A DNA stretch of 64,000 bases from Azospirillum oryzae. GTDB taxonomy: Bacteria > Pseudomonadota > Alphaproteobacteria > Azospirillales > Azospirillaceae. Below are positions 20,001 to 28,458 of the stretch, in pieces; the first letter of the stretch is position 1, and each line of letters begins with the position of its first letter. The stretch lies in contig NZ_VTTM01000006.1 of NCBI RefSeq assembly GCF_008364795.1, forward strand, positions 1-64,000. The letters run 5' to 3'. The position numbers were made by a program, and so were the translations under genes. A model generated the notes under the pieces. It was not told where the DNA came from. It did no database searches and saw only the letters and a program-made list of their open reading frames with translations.

Positions 20001-20735
20001 CACGATCCACGACACCTGACGGCGGTCGGCGACCGACTTTTCCTTACATCCGGGACGGGCGAGTTCGAAACGTATCTGTGGGTGACGGACGGCACGGAAG
20101 CCGGCACGATTCCATTGAAGGGCGGCATGGTCACCGACACGCGTGAGGGCTTCGACAACGACCTGGAGGCGATGGACGGCACGCTCTACTTCAACGCCGA
20201 CTTCTCGTTGTGGAGGTCGGACGGTACAGTCGAAGGCACCAGGGAGATCAAGAGCTTCGCACCGATGCCGGGATGGAATCCCAACAGCCTTACTGCGGCT
20301 GGTGACACCCTGTTCTTTGCCGCTGATGACGGTCAACATGGCATGGAGCTGTGGGCCTCCGACGGAACCACACCGGGCACCCACTTGGTCATGGATATCA
20401 ATCCGGGGACCCTCGGAGCGTCGATATCCGACATGACGGCTGTTGGCGAGGAACTGTTCTTCAACGCGGACGACGGCAAGAATGGGCGCCAGCTCTGGAT
20501 GAGCGATGGCACCGCCGCGGGTACGCGCATGGTCAAGGAAGTCGCTTCAGGTCCTGATTGGACAGCGGCAGACGATTTCAGCGCCGTCGGCGGCCAACTT
20601 GTCTACAGCGCACTCGATCTTCAACAGAATCGGGTATTCTTCTCGTTCGATGCTGCCTCCCTGAGCGTTAATCGGATCGGCAGTACCGACCTCATAGACG
20701 CATCCTACGACCCGAAGGGGATCGTTTCAATTTGA
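17004..20735 (+). CDS. Mosaic repeat protein: TolB-like, RTX and ELW-SDGT repeats
   Basis: 1243 residues in three blocks. Residues 1-410 carry about seven TolB/PD40-type beta-propeller repeats (pattern P-x-ISADGTKIAFSS then DIFVKDLNTGK). Residues about 420-535 and 595-715 hold two clusters of RTX calcium-binding nonapeptides (GGxGxDxLxG). Residues about 813-1230 hold some eight repeats around ELWKSDGTAKGT. No classical signal peptide is seen. RTX repeats suggest type I secretion, but no HlyB/HlyD genes are in the window and no known C-terminal signal was recognised. AGAGGTGA precedes the ATG; an earlier GTG at 16947 is less likely. The preceding 260 bases (16744-17003) are AT-rich and gene-free. 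The first block is less GC-biased than its neighbours, hinting at transfer. Confidence 0.8.
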   Translation: MTTTVVTDLNLVSSTAANAGGNLDSDSPVLSGDGTKAVFVSYSSNLIENDLAPHEPDLYLKDIKTGQIELVNRTQAGKQVIGWLSAATISDDGTTVAFSSYTDDLPPTNNNGFYDLYVKNLTTGALTLVSRAEDGGDANGSSFAAALSADGTKIAFLSQASNLVTGDTNGQGDIFVKDLNTGKTTLVSQAVDGSVGNGPSSNPAISADGTKIAFSSSADNLVPGDDNGGEDIFVRDLNTGKTILASRTMDGRQASGVLGIPSISDDGTKLVFSSNDDDLAPDDSNGTDDVFLKDLVTGKLTLISRNQDGMPGNGQSILPTISGDGRRVVFTSVAALVPKDGPASAYDIYVKDLTTGAMILASETGDGVQANGSSFGGVISADGSHVGFQSYADNLSPDDANGGLTDVFVATLGPLAGQRIKGTSGADTLTGGRGNDTISGRRGDDLLFGKGGRDELEGDQGNDSLWGDSGNDTVKGGPGDDRLDGGAGDDLVSGGPGADSLLGGSGRDTLYAGVDGQTDTMAGGSGDDVYWIIGSGSDQRSSDIIRENPGEGTDTAFVKGSYQLADNLENAVLLDNSSQVPSQARTFLSGNSQSNDLRGNAGANDIFGATGNDTIRGGGGDDSLGGYDGDDRLFGGSGNDRLSGEAGDDVLAGGPGNDRLGGGLGNDLLIGGDGNDSIGVHDPYQGALAGRDTLVGGRGDDWMDGGGAPGRWGAVDFSDAADLFLFGRGGQGFGHDTISGFNDDNDRIEFHGYSHADLAGPVTVKDIKPYTYYPDGYSWAADIAFKDGSTLHVTGVSRGLPTFTEGSDFTFPDFRPSGTKALFSADDPAHGRELWGTDGKAAYLIKDIAPGPTSSQPTGSVAIGDTLFFTADDATHGAELWKSDGTAKGTVLVRDIRSGGGSSSPSDLMEMDGELYFTADDGVHGRVLWKSDGTSSGTQMVSNAMSSIIGLTDVDGTLFFDARDAAHGVALWKSDGTASGTMVVKDFLPGNIDPGGPFAHDPRHLTAVGDRLFLTSGTGEFETYLWVTDGTEAGTIPLKGGMVTDTREGFDNDLEAMDGTLYFNADFSLWRSDGTVEGTREIKSFAPMPGWNPNSLTAAGDTLFFAADDGQHGMELWASDGTTPGTHLVMDINPGTLGASISDMTAVGEELFFNADDGKNGRQLWMSDGTAAGTRMVKEVASGPDWTAADDFSAVGGQLVYSALDLQQNRVFFSFDAASLSVNRIGSTDLIDASYDPKGIVSI

Positions 20736-20849
20736 GGTGGGCCCACGGGGATGCGTCCAGTCGACGGTGGACGGTTGTCGGAGGGGCTTGCTCTGTCGAA
20801 AGCCTCGCGCTCTGACGATGTGATGGACGTTATTGCAGGGAGGCGGCCA

Positions 20850-20932
20850 TTGATCTTGCCCCGGTTGGGTGGACACCACAGCTAAGCTCGGAGTGGAGCG
20901 GGAAGGTGTCCACCCAACCGGGGCAAGATCAA
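20850..20932. repeat. 83-bp palindromic element (MITE-like) with 28-bp perfect inverted ends
   Basis: Bases 20850-20877 and 20905-20932 are exact reverse complements (28 of 28) around a 27-base centre; the arms begin TTGATCTTGCCCCGG. The right arm runs straight into the interior of a 5'-truncated IS3 copy, replacing roughly its first 320 bases. It looks like a non-autonomous element or the two joined ends of another insertion sequence. No target duplication can be recognised because one flank was lost. Confidence 0.7.
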
Positions 20933-21979
20933 GTTCCTACGCAAGGCGTCGGCGTATTTCGCTCAGGCGGAGCTCGACCGCCCGTTTCGGAAATGATCGC
21001 CTTCATCGACGCGCATCGCGCCGTTCACGGGGGCGAGCCGATCTGCCGAGTGCTGCCGATCGCCCCGTCCACCTACCATGCCCATGCCGCCCGGACGTCC
21101 GATCCGGCCAAGGCGCCGGCCCGCTCGCGAAGCGACGCGGAGGTGAGCTTGGCTATCCGGCGGGTCTGGGACGCGAACTTCCAGGTTTATGGGGTACGCA
21201 AGGTGTGGCGGCAGTTGCGGCAGGAGGGCCTCGACGTGGCGCGCTGCACAGTGGCCCGACTGATGAAGCAGATGGGCCTGAAGGGCGCGACACGCGGCAA
21301 AGCGGTACGCACCACGATCAGCGACCGGGCGGCGTCATGCCCCCCTTGCGGCGGCAGCGGTTCCGGAACGGAACCGCGAGAGCCGGCTGACCGGGTGAAC
21401 CGGCAGTTCCAGGCGCCCCGCCCGAATGCCTTGTGGGTGGCGGATTTCACGTACGTGGCCACGTGGCAGAGCTTCGTCTGCGTGGCCTTCGTCATCGACG
21501 CCTTCGCGCGCCGCATCGTCGGCTGGCGGGTATCGCGCACGGCACACGCCGGCTTCGTCCTCGACGCCTTGGAACAGGCGCTCCACGACCGTCGGCCGGC
21601 CAAGGGCAGCGGCCTCATCCACCACTCCGACCGCGGCTCGCAATACCTTGCCATTCGCTACACCGATCGCCTCACCGAGGCCGGCGTCGAACCCTCCGTG
21701 GGCAGCGTCGGTGATTCATACGACAACGCTTTGGCCGAGACCATCAACGGCCTCTACAAGACCGAGGTGATCCGGCGCCGGGGACCATGGCGCACCCTGG
21801 AGGCCGTCGAGCTCGCCACTCTCGAATGGGTCGACTGGTTCAACCACCGGCGCTTGCTCGAACCCATCGGCAACATTCCTCCCGCCGAGGCCGAAGCGCG
21901 TTACGATGCCCAAACCGAGGACGTCGCCATGGCGGCGTGACTCAACACAAATGGCCTCCGGGAAACCCGGCGCGGTTCA
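20933..21979 (+). mobile_element. IS3-family element, copy 1, 5'-truncated
   Basis: Nearly the same sequence as copy 2 at 63001-64000, but the left terminal repeat and almost all of orfA are missing; similarity starts at the codons for [13 protein letters not shown]. The right terminal repeat is present and ends in GCGGTTCA at 21979. Its reverse complement matches the left end of copy 2 at all but four of 27 positions. The element abuts the broken glutathione S-transferase gene. Confidence 0.85.
20993..21940 (+). CDS. IS3-family transposase orfB (DDE integrase)
   Basis: 315 residues starting [20 protein letters not shown], with an HTH_21 region and an rve integrase core. Catalytic residues: Asp in LWVADFTYV, Asp in IHHSDRGSQY and Glu in NALAETINGLYK. 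In copy 2 this ATG overlaps the orfA stop as ATGA, which supports the start. The reading frame is intact, but orfA is gone, so the fused OrfAB transposase cannot be made from this copy. Upstream in-frame codons belong to the palindromic element. Confidence 0.85.
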   Translation: MIAFIDAHRAVHGGEPICRVLPIAPSTYHAHAARTSDPAKAPARSRSDAEVSLAIRRVWDANFQVYGVRKVWRQLRQEGLDVARCTVARLMKQMGLKGATRGKAVRTTISDRAASCPPCGGSGSGTEPREPADRVNRQFQAPRPNALWVADFTYVATWQSFVCVAFVIDAFARRIVGWRVSRTAHAGFVLDALEQALHDRRPAKGSGLIHHSDRGSQYLAIRYTDRLTEAGVEPSVGSVGDSYDNALAETINGLYKTEVIRRRGPWRTLEAVELATLEWVDWFNHRRLLEPIGNIPPAEAEARYDAQTEDVAMAA

Positions 21980-22231
21980 GTGCTTGGGCAAGGGCCGTAT
22001 TTCAGCGGCACCGCCTTCGGCATGGTGGATGCCGTGTTCGCTCCCCTCTTCCGCTATTTCGACATCATTGATCAAACGGTCTCGAAGCTGATGTTCGAGG
22101 ATCTCACCCGCGTCTCGGCGTTGCGGGCGGCGTTGGCGGCGCGGGAGAGCGTCAAGGCCGCGGTGTCGGAAGACTACGCCGAGCGGTTCAGACACCACCT
22201 CCGTCAGCAGTCGGCGATCCTTGCGGGCTGA
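21980..22231 (+). pseudogene. Glutathione S-transferase, C-terminal fragment
   Basis: From the base after the IS3 right end, the frame reads LGQGPYFSGTAFGMVDAVFA and continues PLFRYFDIID, then VSALRAALAARESVKAAV and a stop at 22231. This is the C-terminal alpha-helical domain of a bacterial GST. About 82 residues remain; the N-terminal thioredoxin-like domain is absent from the window, lost through IS3 insertion and rearrangement. Confidence 0.75.
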
Positions 22232-22421
22232 GGACTTCTTCCCAGTTCTGAGTCTCCTGGAGCCGTCTTTCGGGCGGACTCCGAGGCAATGGTGCCGCCG
22301 TCGGCTTGAACAGGCAGTTTGATCGAGTCCGCTGCTGTCGTCGCCGGCTCGGCTTTGAGACGACGCGGTCAAACGCTCGCCAGCTAAGCCTATAGCCAGA
22401 AATGCGACGGTGAAGCTGGGG

Positions 22422-22468
22422 TGAACTACAGAAACCCGATCGAGATCCAGGGGACCAGGATCATCAGA
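22422..22468 (-). pseudogene. 3' scrap of a second TRAP dctM gene
   Basis: Within a gene-free stretch (22232-22653), bases 22422-22468 nearly repeat 23521-23567, the end of the intact dctQM gene. On the minus strand they encode FLLMILVPWISIGFL and stop, against APWISIGFL in the intact gene. Amino acids are kept while bases differ, so this is the tail of a related transporter gene rather than a fresh copy. I see nothing else in the rest of this stretch. Confidence 0.6.
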
Positions 22469-22653
22469 AGAAATTCCATGTAAAGAGGTGCCGTCATGCG
22501 GGCTGGCCTCCGTCGCCAGCCCGCGTCTTGAACCAGAACTCGACTTCGGTGGGGATCGCCCTTCGACTCCAACCGAGTGGAATGTTCTCTGGCTGACGCC
22601 TATCGCGTTGCCCCTCCGTTCTTTCCTCTCTCTTCTTGGGTATAGAAGATATA

Positions 22654-23427
22654 TCAAATGCCTCTGGCGCCTGAGGCCAGGAAGCCGCCATCGACCGGCA
22701 GGGTGATGCCGGTCACGTAACCAGCGTCCTCGGACACCAAGTACATCACTGCCGCCGCAATCTCCCCGGTCGTTCCATAGCGGTTCATGGGAATTGCATT
22801 CTCGTACTCGCGGCGGAACTGGGCAGTGTGCAGTTCTCGCGTCATCGGCGTGTCAACCGGTCCGGGAGCGACGGCGTTTGCGGTTACCCCATGTTCGGCC
22901 AATTCAACCGCCATTTGCCGGGTCAGCGCGATCACCGCGCCCTTCGATGTGCCATAGGCCGTGCGTCCGCTGCCGACCGCACGCATGCCGGCCACTGAGG
23001 CGATGTTGACGATTCGCCCCCATTTGCGTCGTGCCATCAACCGTGCCGCCTGCTGGCAGCACAGGAAGGCGCCGGTGACGTTGACCGCCATCGTCGCGGC
23101 GAAATTATCCAACGGGAAATCGAGGAACGGAAAGACCTTGGCGATGCCGGCCGAGTTGACGAGCACATCACAGCGGCCATGGCGCCGATCGATATCGGCA
23201 AAGGCGTCAGCCACGGAATCGGGATCGCTGACATCGATTTTCTGTGCCTCGGCCGTACCTCCCATCGCGCGCAATTCGGCGGTGGTTGCGTGAGCTGCGG
23301 CCTCATCGCGATCCGCGACGATGACCATCATTCCGGCTGCGGACAGCCGCTGGCAGACCTCGGCGCCGATGCCCATCGCGCCACCGGTGACGACCGCAAC
23401 ACGCTGCTCTGAAGTGGACTGCTGCAT
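22654..23427 (-). CDS. Short-chain dehydrogenase/reductase (FabG-like)
   Basis: 257 residues from the ATG at 23427 (AGGAAG lies 8 bases upstream; a TTG six codons earlier is possible). TGGAMGIG (NAD(P) binding), NSAG, the catalytic Ser in NIASVAGM, Tyr-x3-Lys in YGTSK and the C-terminal YVTGITLPVDGGF are all present. The Asp after beta-2 (IVADRDEA) favours NAD. It is the last gene of the TRAP/kinase/RuBisCO-like operon, so it may oxidise the imported sugar acid. A generic 3-oxoacyl-ACP reductase is the alternative. Confidence 0.8.
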   Translation of the reverse strand: MQQSTSEQRVAVVTGGAMGIGAEVCQRLSAAGMMVIVADRDEAAAHATTAELRAMGGTAEAQKIDVSDPDSVADAFADIDRRHGRCDVLVNSAGIAKVFPFLDFPLDNFAATMAVNVTGAFLCCQQAARLMARRKWGRIVNIASVAGMRAVGSGRTAYGTSKGAVIALTRQMAVELAEHGVTANAVAPGPVDTPMTRELHTAQFRREYENAIPMNRYGTTGEIAAAVMYLVSEDAGYVTGITLPVDGGFLASGARGI

Positions 23428-23524
23428 GTTCTCGCTTCCTATCAAGTAAAAGTGTCGGATGCCGCCGACGGTCAGGCCATTGACCGGTCAGACCGTCGGC
23501 GCGCTGCCGCGTAGCGCGTGTGAA

Positions 23525-25417
23525 TTACAGAAACCCGATCGAGATCCAGGGGGCCAGGATCACCACCAGCAGGCCGAGCAACAGGGCCAGGATGTAGCCG
23601 ACGATCGGGCGGATGCCGGTATCGGGATGAATCCGGCTGATCGCGCAGGCAGCATAGTAGCCGACGCCAAAGGGCGGGGCGAACAGGCCTACGCCCATCG
23701 CGAGCACCACCACCATGGCGTAGTGCACCTCGTGCACCCCGACCGCGCGGGCGATGGGGAACAGCAGCGGCCCGAAAAGCACGATTGCCGGGATGCCTTC
23801 CAGCACCGAGCCGAGCACGATGAAGGCCACTGCGGAGACGAGAAGGAAGCCGATGGTTCCGCCCGGCAGGCTCTTCATCACCACCGCGAGGCTCTCCGAG
23901 AAGCCGGATTGCGTCAGCGCCCAGGCCATGCCGGTCGCTGCCCCGATGATCAGCAGGATCGCTCCGGACAGCGCCGCGGTCGTGACGAGCATCGGGAAAA
24001 GCCGCCGCCAGTCGAACTGCCTGTAAATGAGCAGGCCCGCCAGTGCGGCATAGACGATGCCGATGGTCGAGACCTCGGTGGCGGTCGCAATCCCCTCGAC
24101 CACGGCGAAACGGACGACGAAGGGGAGCGCGATGGCGGGAATGGCGATCATGAAGGTCTTGCCGATTTCACCTGCCGATGCGCGACGCACGTGGGAGAGG
24201 TCCTCGCCACGATAACGCCACCAGACCAGCCCGCAGAGCGCCACCGCCAGCACGAGGCCGGGAAGCAATCCACCGGTGAACAGGGCGGTGATCGAAACAC
24301 CCGTCACCGATCCGACGGTGATCAGCACGATCGAGGGCGGAATGGTCTCGGTCTGCGCGCCGGTGGCGGCGAGCAGCGCCACGAGGTCACCCTCTTTCGC
24401 CCCCCGGGCCTTCATCTCGGGAAACAGCACGGGGGCCACCGCCGCCATGTCGGCCGCCTTCGAACCTGAAATGCCGGAGACGAGATACATCGCCCCGACC
24501 AGCACATAGTGCAGTCCGCCGCGCACATGGCCCAGCAGCGTGGCGAGGAAGCCCACCATCGCCTTGGCCATTCCCGTCATTTCGATGAGGAGGCCGAGGA
24601 AGACGAAGAGCGGCACCGCGAGCAGGATCAGGTGGCTCATCCCCTCGTCCATGCGGCCGGCCACCACCATCGACGGCGCTTGGGTGGTGAGTGTCACGTA
24701 GGCGAAGGTGGACAGGCCGAAGGCGAAGGCGATCGGCACGCCGGAGAGCACCAATGCGCCGACGCCCAGAACGAAGAACAGCAGCAGATTGAGGTTTCCC
24801 AGCCCGGCCAGCACCGGATGCAGGGCTACCAGTCCGCCTGCGATCGCCAAACCCAGAATCAGCGCGCCCACTGTCAAGCGCCAGTCGGCCGTCTCGAGCA
24901 GACGGATCACGGCGATCAGCAGCATCAGGCCCAAGCCGATCGGCAAAGCGAAGGCGCGCCACGCATTGCTGATTTCCAGCGCGGGTGTCTGAACGAAAAC
25001 TTCCTCGGCGGCGAACTCGTAGGCCGGATGCAGCATGAGGGCGACAAAGATCAGGCCGGCGACCAGTGCCACCGTTTCAAGGAAGGCACGCGTTCGCGGC
25101 CCGGTCATGGAAACGATGGCAGTCATGCGCATGTGCTCGGAGCGACGGAAGGCGACCACCGCGCCGAGCATGGCGAGCCAGAGAAATAGGAACGAGGCCA
25201 GTTCGTCCGACCAGACGAGCGGCTGATGGAGGACATAGCGGCTGATCACGCCGGTGAACAGCACCACGATCTCAGCGACCACAAGGAGAGCGGCTGGAAT
25301 CTCGACAAGATACCCGATCGCAACATCGATCCGCCTCAGCCAGGATCTGTCGCTCAACGGCGGCCCTTGGAATTCGGTGCCGGGCGCAGTCTCTGCGGCC
25401 GCGCTATCGATATGCAT
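23525..25417 (-). CDS. TRAP transporter, fused small and large permease (DctQM)
   Basis: 630 residues. Residues about 28-180 form a four-helix DctQ domain (SRYVLHQPLVWSDELASFLF). From about 195 onward is a DctM domain with 12 or so helices and hallmarks SGVPIAFAFGLSTF, MTGMAKAMVGFL, SGSKAADMAAVAPVL and TGAQTETIPPSIVLI. It imports a carboxylate or sugar acid with the DctP protein encoded at 27261-28280, driven by an ion gradient. GGGAGGAG precedes the ATG. The 206 AT-rich bases before it (25418-25623) hold no gene and may carry a second promoter. Confidence 0.88.
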   Translation of the reverse strand: MHIDSAAAETAPGTEFQGPPLSDRSWLRRIDVAIGYLVEIPAALLVVAEIVVLFTGVISRYVLHQPLVWSDELASFLFLWLAMLGAVVAFRRSEHMRMTAIVSMTGPRTRAFLETVALVAGLIFVALMLHPAYEFAAEEVFVQTPALEISNAWRAFALPIGLGLMLLIAVIRLLETADWRLTVGALILGLAIAGGLVALHPVLAGLGNLNLLLFFVLGVGALVLSGVPIAFAFGLSTFAYVTLTTQAPSMVVAGRMDEGMSHLILLAVPLFVFLGLLIEMTGMAKAMVGFLATLLGHVRGGLHYVLVGAMYLVSGISGSKAADMAAVAPVLFPEMKARGAKEGDLVALLAATGAQTETIPPSIVLITVGSVTGVSITALFTGGLLPGLVLAVALCGLVWWRYRGEDLSHVRRASAGEIGKTFMIAIPAIALPFVVRFAVVEGIATATEVSTIGIVYAALAGLLIYRQFDWRRLFPMLVTTAALSGAILLIIGAATGMAWALTQSGFSESLAVVMKSLPGGTIGFLLVSAVAFIVLGSVLEGIPAIVLFGPLLFPIARAVGVHEVHYAMVVVLAMGVGLFAPPFGVGYYAACAISRIHPDTGIRPIVGYILALLLGLLVVILAPWISIGFL

Positions 25418-25623
25418 AGTAGCTCCTCCCTTGCTTGACCTTATCAGAGCGACTGACAGTCGATCCTGACCGATTGTATTGAGGTGCGGACTTGAGAATT
25501 GAACGCCTGCCTGCGCGTCTCATCAATTGGGGTTAGTCGCTCTTCTCTTGCGTGAATCACAAAAATTGGGCGCTAAATTCATTGGGTAAAGCAATTAATT
25601 TCTTGTTGGCGACACTCTTTATT

Positions 25624-27039
25624 TTATTGGATCTGAATTACTCTTATGTTGTTGGTATTTCCGGCCATCTGGAAGGGGATGCCGGCAGTGGTGACGATGA
25701 GGTCGCTGCTTCTGGCGAACTCCTCCTGTACGGCACAGTCCGCAGCCTTGGTCGTCATCTCCTCGTAGGAGTCGACGTCATCCGTGTGGACACTGTGAGC
25801 ACCCCACATCAGGCACAGCCGCCGTGCTGTCGCCAGATGCGGGGTCAGGGCCAGGATCGGCACTGCGGGCCGTTTGCGGGCGACGCGCGCGGTCGTGGTA
25901 CCGCTCGTCGTATAGGTCACGATGGCACTGGCCTGCACCGCTTCGGCGAGCGTCGCGGTTGCCGAGGCGACCGCATGCGGCGGCGTCTCCTCCTCGCCGG
26001 GATCGGAGGTGGCGATGATCGAGCGGTAGAGCTTGTGTCCTTCCACGCTGCGGATGATGCGGTCCATCATCGTCACCGCTTCGACCGGATATTGCCCGGT
26101 TGCCGATTCCGCTGAGAGCATCACGGCATCGGCCCCGTCATAGATTGCGGTCGCCACATCCGACGCCTCCGCCCGGGTCGGGGCGGGTGCCGCAACCATC
26201 GAATCAAGCATCTGGGTCGCCACCACGACGGGCTTGGCCGCGAGCCGGCAGGCGCGGATCAACTCCTTCTGGCGCCCCGGCACATCCTCGTGCGGGATCT
26301 CGACGCCGAGATCGCCGCGGGCGACCATGACGGCGTCGGACAACCGGATGATATCCCCGATCCGCTCCAGCGCCTGCGGCTTCTCGATCTTCGACAGGAT
26401 GCCGGCGCGGTTGCCGATCAGCGCGCGTGCCTCCACGACGTCCGAGGGCTTCTGCACGAAGGAGAGCGCAACCCAGTCCACCCCAAGCTCCAGCCCAAAG
26501 GCGAGGTCCGCGCGATCCTTGGGCGTCAAGGGCGAGAGATCGAGCAGAGTGCCGGGCAGGTTCACGCCCTTGCGGTTGGAGACCGGGCCGCCGGTGATCA
26601 CCTCGGCGGTGAGTGTATCGGCGTCGAGCCCGACGACCCGTACCCGTATCCGGCCGTCGTCGATCAGCAAATCCTGGCCCGGAGCGGCCGCCGCGAAGAT
26701 CTCCGGGTGGCATAGCGGGATCGCCTGCTTGTCGCCCTCGCTGCCGTCGAGGACGAAGCGAACCGTCTCACCCGCCGTGAGGTCGAGCCGGCCATCCTTG
26801 ACGGTGCCGATCCGGATTTTGGGACCCTGGAGATCCTGCAGGATGCCGATTGGACGGCCGACCTCCTGCTCCAGTGCGCGGATCGCCGCATGGACCCTGG
26901 CGTGGTCCTCCTGCAGGCCGTGACTGAAGTTCAGCCGGAAGGTATCGACGCCCGCAAGGAAAAGGGCCCGCAGCTTGTCAGGCGCGGCACTCGCGGGACC
27001 TACGGTGGCGACGATCTTGGCGCGGCGGTGGCGGCGCAT
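25624..27039 (-). CDS. pyk: Pyruvate kinase
   Basis: 471 residues, full length. KIVATVGPAS, LNFSHG, LQDLQGPKIRIG, WVALSFVQKPSDV, the metal-binding VARGDLGVEIP, ATQMLDSMV and GADAVMLSAESATGQYP are all intact. It makes pyruvate and ATP from phosphoenolpyruvate in the cytosol. Pyruvate kinase genes are unusual inside transporter operons; here it sits between dctP and dctQM, next to a RuBisCO-like protein and a sugar-acid kinase. A second, inducible isoenzyme to pull 3-phosphoglycerate-level intermediates onward is a plausible role (inference). Confidence 0.9.
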   Translation of the reverse strand: MRRHRRAKIVATVGPASAAPDKLRALFLAGVDTFRLNFSHGLQEDHARVHAAIRALEQEVGRPIGILQDLQGPKIRIGTVKDGRLDLTAGETVRFVLDGSEGDKQAIPLCHPEIFAAAAPGQDLLIDDGRIRVRVVGLDADTLTAEVITGGPVSNRKGVNLPGTLLDLSPLTPKDRADLAFGLELGVDWVALSFVQKPSDVVEARALIGNRAGILSKIEKPQALERIGDIIRLSDAVMVARGDLGVEIPHEDVPGRQKELIRACRLAAKPVVVATQMLDSMVAAPAPTRAEASDVATAIYDGADAVMLSAESATGQYPVEAVTMMDRIIRSVEGHKLYRSIIATSDPGEEETPPHAVASATATLAEAVQASAIVTYTTSGTTTARVARKRPAVPILALTPHLATARRLCLMWGAHSVHTDDVDSYEEMTTKAADCAVQEEFARSSDLIVTTAGIPFQMAGNTNNIRVIQIQ

Positions 27040-27260
27040 GGTTCTGTCGGCCTCTCAGCCGCCTCTGGTTCGGTTGCGGGCTGGCAAGCGGGATCGTGCG
27101 TTGGCGACCGCCCAGCCGCGGACGACGCTGTCGTCAGAAATTTCCAAGGATGAACGCGATGCTGCGGAGCAGGTCGGCATGCCGACAGGCATCCTCCCGC
27201 AGCCAGCCGACAGCGCCGGTCGAGGAGATGTCACGGGCGCCGTCGGCTTCGCAGCGGACC

Positions 27261-28280
27261 TCAGCTGAGCTCGCCGGTCGCCTCCTCGAGGATGCTCCAG
27301 GCCTCTGCCCCGAACTTCTCCTTCCAGTCCCGATAGAAGCCGGCTTTCGTCAGCGTCTCGCGGAATGGCGCGGGTTCGACGTTGTTGAAGGTCATTCCCG
27401 CGGCGGCGAGGTCGGCTTTCAGGTTTTCGTTCTGCTGTGCCACCTCCTGGCGCTCGGCCATGGCGGCACCGTTCACCACGCGCGCGAACGTCTCCTGCAG
27501 TTCAGGCGACAGGCGGGACCAGGCGCGGCGGTTCATCAGGAACCACCAGCCATCCCACATGTGGTTCGTCAGCGAGCAGTATTTCTGCACCTCGTACAGC
27601 TTCGCCGCGGAGATGATCGCCGGCGGGTTCTCCTGGCCGTCCACGATCCGGGTTTGCAGGGCGGAATACACCTCCGCGAAATTGATGCCGGCCGGCGTGG
27701 CACCCAGCGATTTGAACAGCGAGGTCCAGAGCGCGCTGACCGGGACGCGAATCTTCATGCCTTTGAGATCGTCGGGAGTGACGACCGGCTTCGTGCTCGT
27801 CGTCACCTGCCGGAAGCCGTTGTCCCAGATCTTTTCCATGGCAACGAGGCCGGCCTTCGAGATTTGGCCGCGCAGATGCTCACCGAGACGGCCGTCGAGG
27901 GCCTTCCACAGGGTCGGGTAGTCCTTGAAGGCGAAGCCCACACCCGAGATCGCCGTGGAGGGGATCAACGTCGAAAGCACGTTGACGCCGGAGAGGGTGA
28001 AGCACTCGAGCGCGCCGGAGCGCAGCTGCGAGAACATGTCGGCATCGCCGCCGAGCTGGTTGTTGGGGAAAAGCTTCAGCTCGACCCGGCCGCCCGTGGC
28101 TTCCAGAAGTGCCGCCGCGGCCTTTCGGGCGTGCACGTTGAGCGGATGCGTCTCGGGAACATTGGTTCCGAGCTTGAAGCTGAACTCGGCCGCGCGGGCA
28201 TAACGCAGGGGCAGAGCCGCACCGATCGCCACCGTCGCGCCCAAGGTCGCGAAGCGCCGCCGTGAAAGGATCAGGGTCAT
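27261..28280 (-). CDS. TRAP transporter, substrate-binding protein (DctP)
   Basis: 339 residues with a signal peptide carrying a twin arginine (SRRRFATLGATVAIGAALPL, possibly Tat), then a DctP fold: FSFKLGTNVPETHPLNVHAR, LFPNNQLGGDADMFSQLRSG, and the substrate-contacting arginine region MKIRVPVSALWTSLFKSLGA followed by the family signature TPAGINFAEVYSALQTRIVD. It binds the substrate in the periplasm for DctQM. GGAGGAAACC lies directly before the ATG. By context the ligand is a sugar acid. Confidence 0.87.
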   Translation of the reverse strand: MTLILSRRRFATLGATVAIGAALPLRYARAAEFSFKLGTNVPETHPLNVHARKAAAALLEATGGRVELKLFPNNQLGGDADMFSQLRSGALECFTLSGVNVLSTLIPSTAISGVGFAFKDYPTLWKALDGRLGEHLRGQISKAGLVAMEKIWDNGFRQVTTSTKPVVTPDDLKGMKIRVPVSALWTSLFKSLGATPAGINFAEVYSALQTRIVDGQENPPAIISAAKLYEVQKYCSLTNHMWDGWWFLMNRRAWSRLSPELQETFARVVNGAAMAERQEVAQQNENLKADLAAAGMTFNNVEPAPFRETLTKAGFYRDWKEKFGAEAWSILEEATGELS

Positions 28281-28327
28281 GGTTTCCTCCGTCGGATCGT
28301 GTTCTTTTTGCTGGATTGCGACGCCAC

Positions 28328-28444
28328 TCAGGCCATGGGCGGAGCGGCGCGCTCGAATATCAGAAGGCGCAAGCGGTCATGAGCCCGATGCCGCGCGCGC
28401 CGCCCGTGCCCCGGTGCGACATTCGCGGCCAATCTTCGGTGCAT
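28328..28444 (-). CDS. Possible 38-residue small protein
   Basis: ATG at 28444, 14 bases after the kinase stop codon, with a very strong site (GAGGAGGG) 8 bases upstream. It encodes 38 residues (MHRRLAANVAPGHGRRARHR and so on) rich in arginine and histidine, ending in PPMA. No family is recognised. It could be a real small protein, a leader for dctP, or the leftover of a deleted enzyme gene, since related clusters have additional enzymes at this point. Confidence 0.35.
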   Translation of the reverse strand: MHRRLAANVAPGHGRRARHRAHDRLRLLIFERAAPPMA

Positions 28445-28458
28445 CACAGTTTCCCTCC

